Shown here: one piece after another, positions 24,997 to 36,165 of the stretch | Numbering within the stretch: position 1 is the first letter of the stretch | Layout of the letters: each line of letters opens with the position of its first letter | NCBI RefSeq assembly: GCF_000204055.1 | Contig: NW_006768831.1 | Location: 407,709-471,708 of the forward strand | Reading direction: 5' to 3' | DNA from: Melampsora larici-populina 98AG31 | Lineage: Eukaryota > Basidiomycota > Pucciniomycetes > Pucciniales > Melampsoraceae | DNA: 64,000 nt | Made by a program: the position numbers and the translations under genes | The notes under the pieces: model-generated | Seen by the model: the letters and a program-made list of their open reading frames with translations, nothing else | Told to the model about the DNA's origin: nothing | Database searches by the model: none

Positions 24997-27051
24997 ATGG
25001 CAACATACACACAGACATCCTTGCTGGATTTTGTCCTTAAACTATCACCTGGCGATGGAGTTAACCCATATTCTCAGACAGAACAACATCTCCAAGATAT
25101 GCTTGAAGTACGTATGACGAAGACAGGCTGAGCTATTCTGTGGCCGTTCTTGAGCTCATCTTCTCCTGCTCTTTTCTACTATACAGCCTCCTCCTATGCC
25201 CTCATGGAGTAGATTGATTCAGCGTATTATCATAGCAATCTATGTACTGTGAGTATGCCTAACATCCAAGGAGCTAGTCTAAGTCTCTGAAAATAGGTGT
25301 ACATCTTTTGTTGCGATTCTCTCAAAAGGATCTTTCTTCAATCATCTTTCCTCCTTTTTTGGCGGATCAAGACGAATAGATTTCTCCTCATCGGATTGAA
25401 TGCTATGGGTTTGATCAAGTTTGACTGTACGAGCATGTGTTCTTTGGTGGCAACCATTTATAGCTCAGGTTAGTCAGAAGGATTTATTTTTACCTATGTT
25501 TGACGGCGAGTCTCATTCCTTGCATGCTCTCACCCTAGTGGCAATCACGGACTTGGTTTGGAAAGAGACCATAATGGACGGTTACCATGACCAATCCTGG
25601 CAGCTTATTCTATTTGGCTGCAAGTTTATTGTGGTGATGACTGGTTCCTGGTAAGTGTTCTTTAAAACATTTTGTTATTGAATGTGAGACTAACTTTATC
25701 ATTTTGTAACTAATCAAGGTGTGAGTGATACAATACATTTGTTCATTGAAACGACTCTTGATTTGATGAAAACAAACGCGTTTCGTAGGCTTTCTGTGGG
25801 TCTGCATTGGGCATTGGCTACTCCAGAAAGCCAGAAATTCACACCGGGAGCTCGACAGATTCATACCGCCAGCCGTTGCTTGGTTAATGAACGGGACATT
25901 CATATTATTGGCTATAACTCCAAATGGTCAGCTTTTGTTTCAGCTTTGACTCTCTCATAGAACCTCCTAACTTTGTATTTAATCTGATCATGTACATATT
26001 TTATCAGCTCCCATCATATGGGGATTCATCCGGATCAATTCAGAATATTTGGCCATCAAGACAGCCTTAGCTCCAATCATGAATAATCTCCTACGTTCAG
26101 CTATCGATTATTCCCCAAACACTTACAGTCAAGCAATGTTGATAGCTCAATTACTTCCTGCTCAGGCCGCCCTCCCACACTTGGTTAGCCGCGTTCTGCA
26201 TCTAAACATCACTGATTTTTTACAATTAACAATTTGAGAAATGTATCCAATGAAATAGGACAACATCCAGGAATACCTTCGGGTCCCAATGGCCTGTTAT
26301 TTGAGCAGTGTCGTAATACTATCCGTGGTAGGTCCTGATTGACTCGCATGTTGTTGAGATTACTCGGAACCCTGATTACACCTGTGATACTAGGCATACC
26401 TTCAATTCCTTTACCAATTAGTCAAGGAGTCGCGTAAATTTCGTATCATAGCGGAAGTTGAGAGAGAAGAAGAGACTAAGTCTTATTTGGACGATGAAGC
26501 TGATCGGATAAGATACTTGAACAATAGAATTCGACAGCAACACGACGCAGTGCTACAACATGTTGTGATGACATACATTTCAACAATAGTTTTTATTCCA
26601 GTGCTCATTTGGATGGTAAATCAACCTCTTTGAGAAATCTATCTACAACTGATGATCAAAATATGCTGATATTGATCTGACTTTTGATCCTTAGTTCATC
26701 GGCTCATTTCAAGATGCATATATAGTCAAGCCGCATTGGTGGAACATTGCTTTGATTGTGAGGAAATTGATCTTTGAATCTCAGTGTTTGACCCAAGTGT
26801 ACTGATTTTGAGCTCCAGGGGTTGCATGGTCCCTATGCGGTTGTAACTTCCATGTGAGTTTCAACTTCCACCTAACTGATCCTAATTATATTCTGATCAC
26901 TTTATCATACTTCCTTGTAGCTCTTTGTTCCTATTGCAGAAGACCACGTCCTGAGTTTAGGCGAACCTTTCAGTACGTATCAGGATATCAAAGGAGTATG
27001 TTTTCACCCCATGATGTTGAAGAACGTTTGATTACAAACCTTAAGCTGTGA
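24997..27051 (+). CDS. Multi-exon membrane protein, family not named
   Basis: Exon 1 (24997-25107, starting MATYTQTSLLDFVLKLSP) and exon 2 (25187-25248, ending IIIAIYVL) are clear. Later coding blocks lie at about 25430-25650 (WWQPFIAQVSQKDLFLPMF), 25720-25923 (DTIHLFIETTLDLMKTNAFRR), 26009-26184, 26259-26320, 26405-26616 (VEREEETKSYLDDEADRIRY), 26695-26760, 26819-26853 and 26921-27051. The product has several hydrophobic segments separated by polar loops, suggesting a multi-pass membrane protein. The layout resembles multi-exon membrane protein families common in rust genomes (impression, not searched). The part 25249-25430 could not be joined cleanly: two frames each look coding in part, so a frameshift or an unrecognised intron is possible. 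No function is assigned. Confidence 0.6.
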
Positions 27052-27867
27052 AAATTTCACATCTCCCCTTTCTTATAAACTGAATCCAATCTCTTCACAT
27101 TCATTTTTAAATTATAAGACCTGGTTGATCCAATTATTTGACTTGTCAACTTAATCCTCATATTTTATGGTTCCTATTTTATTCTTTAATCACTCAAGTC
27201 TTGTTCTTGTTGATGAATCCATATCCGTATGAAGTAATTTAATCTTTTTACAAACTACAAAAGCACAAATTTCAGCAGGGATTTGAAGTTCAATTATAAG
27301 ACAAAGCTGAAATCATGATCATATTGAAGTCGGATTTTTCTCTCTCTTACAATAGTTACCATCCTACTATTCCACTTTCAGCCTGTTACTTTTCATTCTA
27401 TTTTATTCTTTTGCTTCCATCCCAATTAGGCTATGTTCCAACTACTCCCAATGCGGTGAATGAGACTCACAATAACTTGTGCTCGATTAACCTATGTCTA
27501 GAAATAACCAATGTATAAAGAGTTGTGTTTGTGTGCGCTTATTAAGGGGTTTCAAGTTTAATTTTTTTTATATGATGTTGTAAAAATTCAGTAAATCTTT
27601 ATACAACTCCGTAAAATTTAAATTTTGACCATTTGTAGAAAAACATATGTTGTATGATGGTGGTCATAAAAAGAAACTTGGATGTTTCAATTACCCGAGC
27701 CTTTGATGACTGGAGGTTGTAATGAAAATATATAGAAACAGCCTGTTGACCAAGAAAATCTCTTTGAATCCATGTCCAACTGACCTTGTTCAAGGTTTCA
27801 AAAAGAATCAAAAGAATAAATCTTAACTTGCTTTCCAGATGGTTTGAACCTCACAAAGAAAAAAAAA
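27052..27867. other. Gene-less, AT-rich stretch
   Basis: No gene is seen. At about 27543 the word AAGGGGTTTCAAGTTTAA resembles the outer end of the mariner-class element at 45913 (GGGGGTTTCAAGTCA), so a decayed relative or solo end may sit here; no matching right end was found. Confidence 0.4.
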
Positions 27868-29211
27868 CATTAGAACTGCTGAAAAGCTTCTTCAAATAGC
27901 CGAAGAAGACGAGGATGATCAAATGATCAAAGAAGAGATGCTTGGTGAACGAATCCTTCCAACAATTGGTGATATTCTGTTTGATGACAATGACAAGATG
28001 GCCTTCTTGACCGATCTCCTATTCAATGATGTCGACCATGCCGAGGATCTCTTGGAAATCCTGGAAAACCTTCATTTTCACGATGCACGTTGGAAGATGC
28101 CATTCGAAATGGACTTCAGTTTTAATGACTTACTTCGTGATTGAGAAGTAGAGTTTCAACAATCAATGAGGACTCCTTACACTGGCTTCTACACCATTCT
28201 TGAAGTCATCCAAGGTCATGAGATCTTCATATTGAGTAGTCAAAACCCACAGCCTGCAGTTATCATCCAACTCACTCTCACTTATGAGCGCCTTGGAAGC
28301 AACGGTAATGGTTGTTCTGTACGGCGCCTTGGTAGGGATTATAAGCGGTCAATGTGAGCTATTGTCAACTGTACTCGACACGTTCTCACCGCCGTTGATG
28401 AGCTTTGTAGTCATTATATTCAATGGCCTAGTGAAGAAAGGCAAGAAGAGATATCCACTGTGATGTCTCTTGAAGGATTTCCGGGATGTGTTGGTTTTGT
28501 TGATGGAACCAACATCCCTCTGTATCAATGACCAGGTCTCAATGGCAAGACTTTTTTTATTGAAAGAAACATTACTCTCTCAATTGCCAAGTGGTGTGTG
28601 ATTGTGATTGTCAAATCATTGCTCTCCACAGTGGATGGCCTGGTTCATGTCACAATCAAAAAGTTTTTTCCACCATGTTGCTCTCTGAGGATCCAGAGCT
28701 TTACTTTTATGATGGTAAGTTTTCTCTCTTCTTTTTTATATTCAAATCCACTAACATTTGTATTAGTATTACCATTCAAGATGAATACTTATTGGCTGAC
28801 TCGGCATACAAAATCACCAACACAGTGGTATCAACTTACAAGGCACCAGCATCGAGGATGGAGAGAAACTCTTTGTTCAATACACTGGTGGCTAAGGCCC
28901 GGATTTGAAATGAACATAGTATTGGCATGTGGAAAGAGCGATTTGCTGCCCTTCAAGCATTGCGATTAAGACTTGATCAAGTTGACAATATGCCATTTAT
29001 ATTGATGTGGATCAAAGTGTGTGCTATCTTGAGCAATATGCTTGCCGACTTAAGGGATCAGTGGGAGGAGGAATTCAAAGACAACTATTTACATGGTAAT
29101 TACAGATTGGCTGCTGGTCACGAGATGGCAGTAGATCCTACTGATCCAATTGGAGTTCTCCGTCAAGAACTTGTAAGGGACTATGCTGTTTCTTTTGATG
29201 AATATTTATAA
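27868..29211 (+). pseudogene. PIF/Harbinger-type transposase, broken
   Basis: Family words of the DDE_Tnp_4 (PIF/Harbinger) transposase run in order: MRTPYTGFYTILE, RLGSNGNG, IVNCTRHVLTAVDEL, GFPGCVGFVDGTNIPL (first catalytic Asp), VVCDCDCQIIALHSGWPGS, then past an intron-like gap EYLLADSAY (second Asp), NEHSIGMWKERFAALQ (with the catalytic Glu). In-frame TGA codons occur at 28142, 28355, 28529 and 28906, and the reading shifts frame near 28570. All four stops are compatible with former CGA codons, most clearly LYQ-TGA-PGLNG and ARI-TGA-NEHSIG. It cannot make a functional enzyme as it stands. Confidence 0.88.
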
Positions 29212-29416
29212 GACTGTCATAGTCTTTTTTAATTCTCACCTCAATCCCTCTGAGATGATCATGTACACAATAGAAAACTAGTTAACATTTCAATTTCAAT
29301 TAAAATTTTGATTTTCAAAATAAAAGTCTGATACAAGGATAAATAAATATATTCTTAAAAATATAAAATCATAATAGATGTTTGTAACTACATTTGGGTC
29401 AGCTCAAGCAATAAAT

Positions 29417-30480
29417 TCATTTTTCAAATAACAAATCCATATAGACTTTCATCTCCGGAACAGACATGTTCTTTGCTTGAAATGATTCCATAACCTCCCG
29501 GCAAGTCTTGATTCTCTCTGCTTCCACTCAAGCCTCTTCAACTTTAATCAATCTTGCATCTTCCTTGTCCAGCTTCTCCCTTTCCCAGTTAATATTCTTA
29601 TCAGCCAACTCACTTGCAATCTGAGATTTTAAGGTCTCTGCTTTCTCAGCCGCTTCCCGTTCGGTTTGATACTTTTGTTTGTCCCAGGTCAAAGTGTCTT
29701 CAGCTATCTTTGATTGAGATTTAATTAGATTGCTCCCAGATTTCTTTTTTTCCTCTGTCTTTCTATCAAAATATCTGAAAAGTTTTTCATCGCGACCATT
29801 GACCATTGCAGCTATTGGTGCCTTGTTACGGCCTGGATTAGCATCAACAGAAGGTAAGGGTTTCATTGGTCTATTTGCAATTGTTTCAGCGCCTTGCTTG
29901 CTCTTTGTGGGTGTCCTGGTAGCCTTTCTGATCAATTGAGCTCCATCCTCATTGGCTGATACAGGATCGGGTAGGTCAGGAGTTGGTGATTTGGGTTCAG
30001 GTAGGTCAGAAGTCGAGTACCAAAGGTCACTGTCATGAGCAGGTGATGATTGTTTGCTTTCAGGAGTTGGTGATCAAATTCCAATACCTGAACCCTGTGA
30101 TAAATCTATATCATCATTGTTGTCCTTCAAGTTGAAGTTGACAGTATTTCGAGTAGGAGGTGGAGCTTGGCAAGGTGAGAGAGGTTCATGATGGTATTCA
30201 GGCGGGATTTCAAAGTCTTTTGGGTCATAATGAAACTGAGTATCCAACATTGGATCAATCATTGGATTTTCAATTTCATCTGGAGGATCCAGAGCAGAGA
30301 TTGAAAGCTTATTTGATCGTGCTGTATCAAGGATCACATGCGGACTGACATTTGCTTTGTGACCAATAATTTCATGAATAACACTAAATCTTGGGCACAT
30401 GTATTCTTTTTTCTTCTCAGTTGTATCAAGACCTTTAATGATATCTTTATCTAGGAGACCTGTGTTGGATTTATTTGTGC
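29417..30480 (-). pseudogene. Harbinger partner gene (Myb/trihelix-associated type), broken by two TGA codons
   Basis: The minus-strand frame runs TGLLDKDIIKGLDTTEKK, CPRFSVIHEIIGHKANVSPH, then an acidic Pro/Ser region, then a charged coiled coil (EKKKSGSNLIKSQSKIAED, WEREKLDKEDARLIKVEEA, VMESFQAKNMSVPEMKVYM). This matches the second, DNA-binding protein that PIF/Harbinger elements encode in opposite orientation to the transposase; its N-terminal Myb-like part is missing upstream. In-frame TGA codons at about 30074-30076 and 29528-29530 interrupt an otherwise continuous frame; both could be former CGA. Orientation and closeness (206 bp from the transposase 3' end) support one element. Confidence 0.7.
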
Positions 30481-30566
30481 TTCAAATGTCTTACTACATA
30501 TTTAATGTATTTCTCATAAATGTATTTCTGATCTTGTCCATTTTTGTTGTTCTCAATTTGACTACA

Positions 30567-30607
30567 CACAGTGCCCGTGGAGAAGGCCCCCGACGTCAGG
30601 GGCCCAA
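30567..30607 (+). repeat. Left 41-bp inverted repeat
   Basis: Begins CACAGTGCCCGTGG and ends in an almost palindromic GC block (GGCCCCCGACGTCAGGGGCC). One base differs from the right copy. Confidence 0.85.
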
Positions 30608-30894
30608 AGCTCTTGCGCAAAAGTATCAAAAAAACTGTGAAATTTCTGTCCAGGCCAAATTGGAACACTGAGCCTGCCCAGATTTCCCATCCCCAGCAGC
30701 CAGACTCAGGAATTGACCTCAGGAGCACTGAGCCATCATCCAACTTCATCAACAGTGATGAGCTGCGCTGAGCGGTCCTGCCCTGATTGTATGGCCCATG
30801 CGGGATCTGTCAAGATATATGCTCAAGGCCACCACGGGGCAATGTTGCTGAATGTCCCGAATCAAATTCGGAATGACCGTAGGTAGAAACAGTG

Positions 30895-32140
30895 AGATCA
30901 AAAAAGTTATCTCATCAAGCCAATCCATCAACTTCATCAAATCAAATCAATCATCATTCAATTGGTTCATTACATCTTACTACTCATCATCTCATTTGGA
31001 AACCATCTGATAATCAATCAATTCAATCGATTGAGCCAAATATGATGAAGTTTGCGTGAGTTAATCTTAATCACTCCTATCATCATATCATCATAATCAT
31101 CTAATACTGATCATTGAATATCTATATCATAGTTTACACATGCAATTATCGCCACCGTTCAATATCTTCCATCTCAACCAGAACCAACTATCTTGATCCG
31201 TTTAGTTAACTTTATCACTTATACTTTTACTTTCAATTCTCAATCTCAACTTGAACAAGATTGGAATTCAATCACAGCTTCAGTTCATTATTTTAAACAA
31301 GGAGATAAATTATCTAATTATGCTTTTCTATATGGATCAAAATCGGATTCAAATTCAACTTCAACTTCAGATTCAAATCTCATTCATTGGGTTGGAATCT
31401 TCATGATCTGATTTGTGAATTCACTAGGATGAATTCCCTAGGTGACCAAAAGGCTTGGAGAATCACTTCAATAAACAATTACTTTAGTGTAAGTCTTTTA
31501 TTCAAAAAAATGAACCTGGCCTTGAAATCTAGGTTTGAAAATGCTGATTGTTTACCTTCATTTGTTGGTTCGGATTTGTAGTTCTGTTCAACCTATCCGC
31601 AATTATTACTGGTGCCAGCAAAGCTCAGTGACACTACATTATCATATGCAGTCAAATATTAAAGTAAAGGTCAACTACCGATTGGAACTTATGTTCATTG
31701 GGTTAATGGGGTATGTCTTTCAATATCACTTCCAAGCTTCCTCCAATACACATACCTCACTCTAAATACTTTCTTGTGACACTATCAAGTCATCAATCAC
31801 TCAATCTAGTCGACCGATGATCAGCTTCAAAAATACAAGATTGATTCAAGACAATAAACTGATTGAAGAAACATTGGACCAAGTCATCCTATTCCGCTCA
31901 CCATCTTGTCAGTAATGTTTATTCATCAACATTCCCAAATCAAAAAGCTCTTGAAAGCTTACCAATTCTTTTAACAGTCGCTTGCATGATACACAGCAAT
32001 AATCTTCATCTAAAGACTTGACTCACTTCGCAGTCAAAGTCATGGCCAACACACATAGAATTTTGAACATGATTTCAAGTAAAGTTGTCACTGTGGTTGT
32101 TGATCAGAACTTTGCATCAAAGATTGTCCATTGTGTTTCT
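30895..32140 (+). pseudogene. Truncated, decayed myotubularin (YMR1-type) phosphatase fragment
   Basis: The N-terminal part of a myotubularin-family phosphoinositide 3-phosphatase is recognisable in pieces. GRAM/PH-domain words are IGSLHLTTHHLIWK (about 30950-31010), then after an intron ATVQYLPSQPEPTILIRLVNF and SNYAFLYG (31139-31410), GDQKAWRITSINNYFS (31441-31490), FCSTYPQLLLVPAKLSDTTL (31577-31640) and TYVHWVN, and RPMISFKNTRLIQDNKL (31810-31870). A TAA stop sits within the block before SKGQLP (about 31660), and frames shift after 31900, where only VMANTHRILNM is traceable. The catalytic CxxGWDRT region is absent. The 5' end stops near the inverted-repeat terminus. It is a gene remnant, not a working gene. 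Confidence 0.8.
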
Positions 32141-33427
32141 TGAACTTTCTGGGGAGTTTCCCAGCACAGTTTTCACTTATAATACTTTTCTTCTTGATTC
32201 TTGATCAACTTCACCATTTTCATAGGTTGATTACAACCTGTATACCCTCGGCTTTCTGATTTTGCTCATAATTGTGATTTCACTTTTAATTTTATTTATA
32301 ATTTTTAGTTTCTTTGATTTGGTTCAATCGAAATTATCAGAATCTAATATCTCTTTACAATTTGGTTGTTCTTCAAGGATGTTTTACTCAAATCAAGTTG
32401 AGTTTCTCGCCAGTTCCTTTTTTTCAGATTAAAATTGACGTCTGTCTTTTCTTTCGTTTGAATTACATAGTTACTTTCATTCCATTATATATTACCTTCT
32501 ATACTTTTCATATTAGACTGGTCAAATCAATTAAATGTCTTATGGTATACTATGATTGGGTTAAGTTGTTTACCTATCTTTTGGTAAATTTGTGAAGTTG
32601 GATAATTTTTAAAGATCAACAAATTCCTCAATCAGTTAAATGAATTTTCATTCTTCTATTAAATCTTGAAATGAGGATAGCTGACTTGTTGACTGATTTG
32701 TTCTTTTTTTGCGTAGATCTGGAGGTTTTTATAAGAAACTTTTTGAAACTTCTTATTTTAGTTCTCTGTATAATTCTCATGATTCAGTTTGGTTAATGAT
32801 TATTAATTTCCTAGTGTAAGGTATGTATATAAACATATCCTAGATTATATATATTCATTGGATGTTATTTCTGTTTAGTTTGATTTTCACCTTTTTTGTT
32901 TTGGGTTTTATGAGGCTTGTGTTCATAAATGATGTATACCTGTTCACATAGATTTTTATTGACGTAGAAGCGCAAGTCGTGTTTGAGCTGCTTGAAATTG
33001 AAATCACTAGAATTGAATATTTTGAAACAAAAGTCGTGTGTTTAAGGCATGGTGTTTGATGAGATGTATGTATGGACTCAGGCAGATTTGAGTTGGAGTT
33101 CAATCAAATGTTTTTCATGGCTCAATCCAAATTAACCAACCAACCAACCAACCAACCAACCACCAACACTACCACTTAGAACTACCAACAAGAACAATGA
33201 TCAAGTCAACTCAGTATGTGTGGTTCACAACAACAATCAAACACGTTAGGATTCTATATCTAATTAATCTGACTTCGACTTGAATCTAATCCTTTTTCAA
33301 AAATATCAAAGTCAATCATTCTTTAGTGGGATTTCACTATTTGGTGGTTCAACCAGTTCAGTCTGAAGTCAATAATCCATAATCAAACTCACAAGAAAAA
33401 CGCGAAAAACAAACTAAAGCTTTAGCA
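32141..33427. other. AT-rich, gene-less stretch with (CCAA)n microsatellite
   Basis: No gene is supported. A pure (CCAA)n run lies at about 33135-33162. Sequence 33180-33240 looks like a fungal leader but leads to no convincing gene. Confidence 0.5.
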
Positions 33428-33634
33428 TTGACTTTATTCTTCTTAGATTCACCAGGAGGATTATTCAGTCATATTGATTCTGCTCCTGAGCAGTCAAAAA
33501 TAGCTCTACTGATGATTCAAAGACTCGATCTTAGGTACCAACTACAAGATGTAATTCTAGAGAGTGATAATCAATTGCCACCCAAGATCGAGCCCATTGT
33601 GGAGCAACCACCAACGGGCTCTTTAACTTTTTGA
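33428..33634 (+). other. Coding-like fragment, unidentified
   Basis: A frame running LTLFFLDSPGGLFSHID, then QSKIALLMIQRLDLRYQ has protein-like composition but no family was recognised and it has no clear start. It overlaps a minus-strand coding-like frame at its end. Confidence 0.25.
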
Positions 33635-34355
33635 GTGGGTACAAAGGCTGATCCATCAGGATTCACCATCCTTGAACGATCAGTGATGGAGTCTTGTTTG
33701 ATCAAATTAGTAATGTCGAGTTCAGAATAAGTGGTACTTGCAGGGTGAGGGAGATCATCTGCTTTGTTACTATCAATGCGTGTTAAAAGCGGAGCCGTTG
33801 GGATTGGAGTAGGTTGCCAAGCTTCTGATACATCGGTAGAGGAAGCACCGAAAAGAGACACAATTTGTGCGCTGCCTCCTCCTACATATACAAAATTATT
33901 CAAATCAGGCTGGATCCTCGTAGCAATTGTGATGAACACAAATCAACGGCGGATGATACCTACCTGGTTGTTCTCGCACTTTGTGCGTCGGGATGAAAGC
34001 AGGTAAACCTGATTGTGGCTCTGTCCTAGTTTCCGTGGGTGGTGGTTGAGAAGAGGTGGTGCTGAAGCTTGCATGCTTCGGTAAATCCTTCAACTATTGG
34101 TTGAGCCATTCGAAGTTCAAACAACATAAACCAGAGGTCTGTCAATTCAAAAAGGATGTGCGCTGGAATCAAGAATGGAATCGTTTGCAAGGAGGTCTCA
34201 ATGGAGATGTCGCGAGACCAAACCTGAGTCAAGTTGGTGTCCACTTCAACCTCCAACTGTTTCAAGAATCTCACCAAAGATTCCTTAGTAAACCCAATCG
34301 AGGTTGACCATGGTAAAAGACATTTGATATGAAGTAAAGCCCGACTTGTTAGCAA
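33571..34355 (-). other. Minus-strand coding-like fragments, unidentified
   Basis: Three frames could be exons of one gene: 34355 to about 34029 (containing HIKCLLPWSTSIGFTKESLV), 34093 to about 33962 (PAFIPTHKVREQPG), and 33897 to 33609 (SAFVPTQKVKEPVGG). The PxFxPTxKVxE motif occurs twice, suggesting a repeated unit. No family was recognised and no complete start-to-stop model could be made. Confidence 0.35.
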
Positions 34356-34436
34356 GACTTCATGATTACAATCAAAATCATCGAGCTTGAAAGTTCATTA
34401 TTTGAGTGCAATCGAATGGATGAGCATTTTTTTGAC

Positions 34437-34650
34437 CATGCGCTGTTTGGATTGAGTTATTGGTCAAACAGGCTGTGGTAAATCAACTCAATTGACTCAA
34501 TTCTTATAATCAAGCTGGTTAGTTTTCCCAAAATTGAAAAATAGCTTCTACTCAACCTCGTAGAATAGCTGTTATTGATTTGCCTCAAAGATTGGCTGAG
34601 GAAATGGGTGAAGTTTTGGGTGATTTAGTGGGCTATTATAAAGTTGTGTT
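34437..34650 (+). pseudogene. DEAH-box RNA helicase fragment (motifs I-Ia)
   Basis: The frame pieces read VIGQTGCGKSTQLTQFL (Walker A, motif I), then SWLVFPKLKIASTQPRRIAV (motif Ia with TQPRR) and RLAEEMGEVLGDLVGYY. This is the start of the helicase core of a DHX/PRP-type DEAH helicase. At least one frame change or stop separates the two parts, and the match ends abruptly after LVGYY, before motif Ib. Both flanks are unrelated, so it is a captured or truncated gene piece. Confidence 0.75.
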
Positions 34651-34934
34651 GGGACGAGTGAGCTGGCTTGCCAATAGGGAACGGTGAGGGTAACTAGCTT
34701 TTCTCAGGGCAAAGATAGTCCATAGGGAGCTTCCAGGTGTTCAGTAGGGAACACTGCACGTTCAGTCAGTAATACTGAGCGTTGAGGGCTGCTTGTCTCC
34801 TACTCTGCGTGAGCCTTGACTCAGACTGATGAAGTTCAGCTGAGGTGATGTTCATGCAATCTTTGCCCTTTGTGTACATTTGTAGACCTTTGTGACACAA
34901 AAATCACACAAACGCAACACACTTGCGAAGACTG

Positions 34935-34975
34935 TTGGGCCCCCGACGTCGGGGGCCTTCTCCACGGGCACTGTG
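34935..34975 (-). repeat. Right 41-bp inverted repeat
   Basis: Inverted partner of 30567-30607. Here the GC block is a perfect palindrome, GGCCCCCGACGTCGGGGGCC. Confidence 0.85.
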
Positions 34976-35286
34976 ACATTACATCATATAGCCCAATCAG
35001 GAACATTACGTCAATGGTCTTGTGACGTCATTCATTACAATTTCATTTTTGTGTTTTCTTTATAACCTGATGTTGAACACCAGTCTGACAGTTTTCTTTT
35101 CTCATCTGACTGTTTCTTTACAAAATCTTACCATAAGATTTTCGTGTCTGTTTCTTCTCATCTTATACTAAGATTTTGTTTTTGTGTTTGGATTCAGTCC
35201 AACAGGTTATGAGGGCCTAACGAATCTTGTTCAATCTCGATATCAATTAATTTTTTTTTTCATCTTCGTAATTCGAGTCAGCAATA
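34976..35286. promoter_or_regulatory. Probable leader/LTR-type region upstream of copia gag
   Basis: The 300 bp before the gag frame contain TTTATAACC (about 35050), CAGTCTGACAGTTTTC and repeats of the word AAGATTTTCG/AAGATTTTG. A promoter or LTR-U5-like role is plausible, but no second identical LTR was found. Confidence 0.3.
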
Positions 35287-36165
35287 ATGGAATCTACGTC
35301 TGCACCAGATTCCTCCGTCAAAGGCAAGGAAGTTGCACCAGCAAAGCCAAAAGAACGGTCCACTCCTCCTACAAACTTTGATGACTTGTTTTTGGTTGGT
35401 TCAAAGTGGGGACCTTTGGCTTTACCTACGTCATCTGTAGTAGGTTTGACCGTTTTGGAACTGCCGGGTGATAACTCCAACTATGCAAACTGGGAACTGG
35501 CGATGTCTGGCTCAATCATTGGAGCAGGTATGGCTCATATACTAAATCCTAAGCTAAGAGACGTGGAGCAACCAAATTTTCACTGGACTCAGCAAAACCA
35601 CGCCATCTGTTCTGTCCTCTTACGTTATGCTCATTCCAAGAACTACTCTGTTATGAGGCCTCATATGGGCAACGAAGCTGCCATGTGGCAAGCCTTATCC
35701 AATTCTCACAACAATGCTTCAATGGGTTCGAAGATGTTAGTTCTTCAACGTTTAATTTCATGCCAAATGGTAGATAATGACATCGACACCCATCTATCAA
35801 ATGTTGAGAAACTCGCAACTCGTTTGAATCAGCTTATTTCCAAATCTAAATTAAGTATGGATGACATAGTCTGCGCTGCTATCAGTGCTTCTCTCCCAAA
35901 TGACTGGAATGCAGCGATCAGCAGTCTCATGAACCATAGCACTCTCACTGCTGGCTCTCTTATGTCTTCTCTTCGTCGAGAGGGTATCCGTTGTCTTGAT
36001 CAAGCATCTAGTTCTCAAATACTGGCTGTTACCAACGATCGTAACCAACAAGTCATTCAACCTCGACCTAATCTTTCTTCCAATCGAGGTAGAGGAAATA
36101 AAAGGACAAACAACTATCGATCCAACTCCTCTGCAACTAGGGAACAACCTGTACCAGTTGAATAA
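35287..36165 (+). CDS. Ty1/copia-type Gag polyprotein (UBN2-like), intact frame
   Basis: An uninterrupted 292-codon frame from ATG 35287. It has the layout of copia Gag in fungi: LELPGDNSNYANWELAMSGS near residue 57 (the L-x-G-x-N-Y-x-x-W start of the Gag core), a helical core with WQALSNSHNNASMGSKM, and a basic Arg/Asn-rich tail (SNRGRGNKRTNNYR) that would bind nucleic acid. A CCHC zinc knuckle is not visible; the protein stops at a TAA before any protease. No integrase or reverse transcriptase follows directly, so the element is truncated or only Gag is preserved. Confidence 0.8.
   Translation: MESTSAPDSSVKGKEVAPAKPKERSTPPTNFDDLFLVGSKWGPLALPTSSVVGLTVLELPGDNSNYANWELAMSGSIIGAGMAHILNPKLRDVEQPNFHWTQQNHAICSVLLRYAHSKNYSVMRPHMGNEAAMWQALSNSHNNASMGSKMLVLQRLISCQMVDNDIDTHLSNVEKLATRLNQLISKSKLSMDDIVCAAISASLPNDWNAAISSLMNHSTLTAGSLMSSLRREGIRCLDQASSSQILAVTNDRNQQVIQPRPNLSSNRGRGNKRTNNYRSNSSATREQPVPVE

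Larger units (their letters stand above)
30567..34975. mobile_element. 4.4-kb inverted-repeat-bounded segment carrying host-gene fragments
   Basis: A 41-bp sequence starting CACAGTGCCCGTGGAGAAGG stands at 30567-30607 and, in inverted orientation with one mismatch, at 34935-34975. Both copies have the CACAGTG end pointing outwards. The 8 bp outside (TGACTACA left, ACATTACA right) agree at 5 of 8 positions, compatible with a worn hAT-like duplication but not proof. No transposase is visible inside. Instead it holds pieces of a myotubularin gene, a DEAH-box helicase gene and other unidentified coding-like stretches. It resembles a Pack-type transposon; two independent solo insertions are the alternative. 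Confidence 0.55.

Noticed and set aside
33135..33162. (CCAA)n run as a telomere-like or centromeric repeat
   Set aside because: It is a short tetranucleotide microsatellite, and fungal telomeres are TTAGGG-type.
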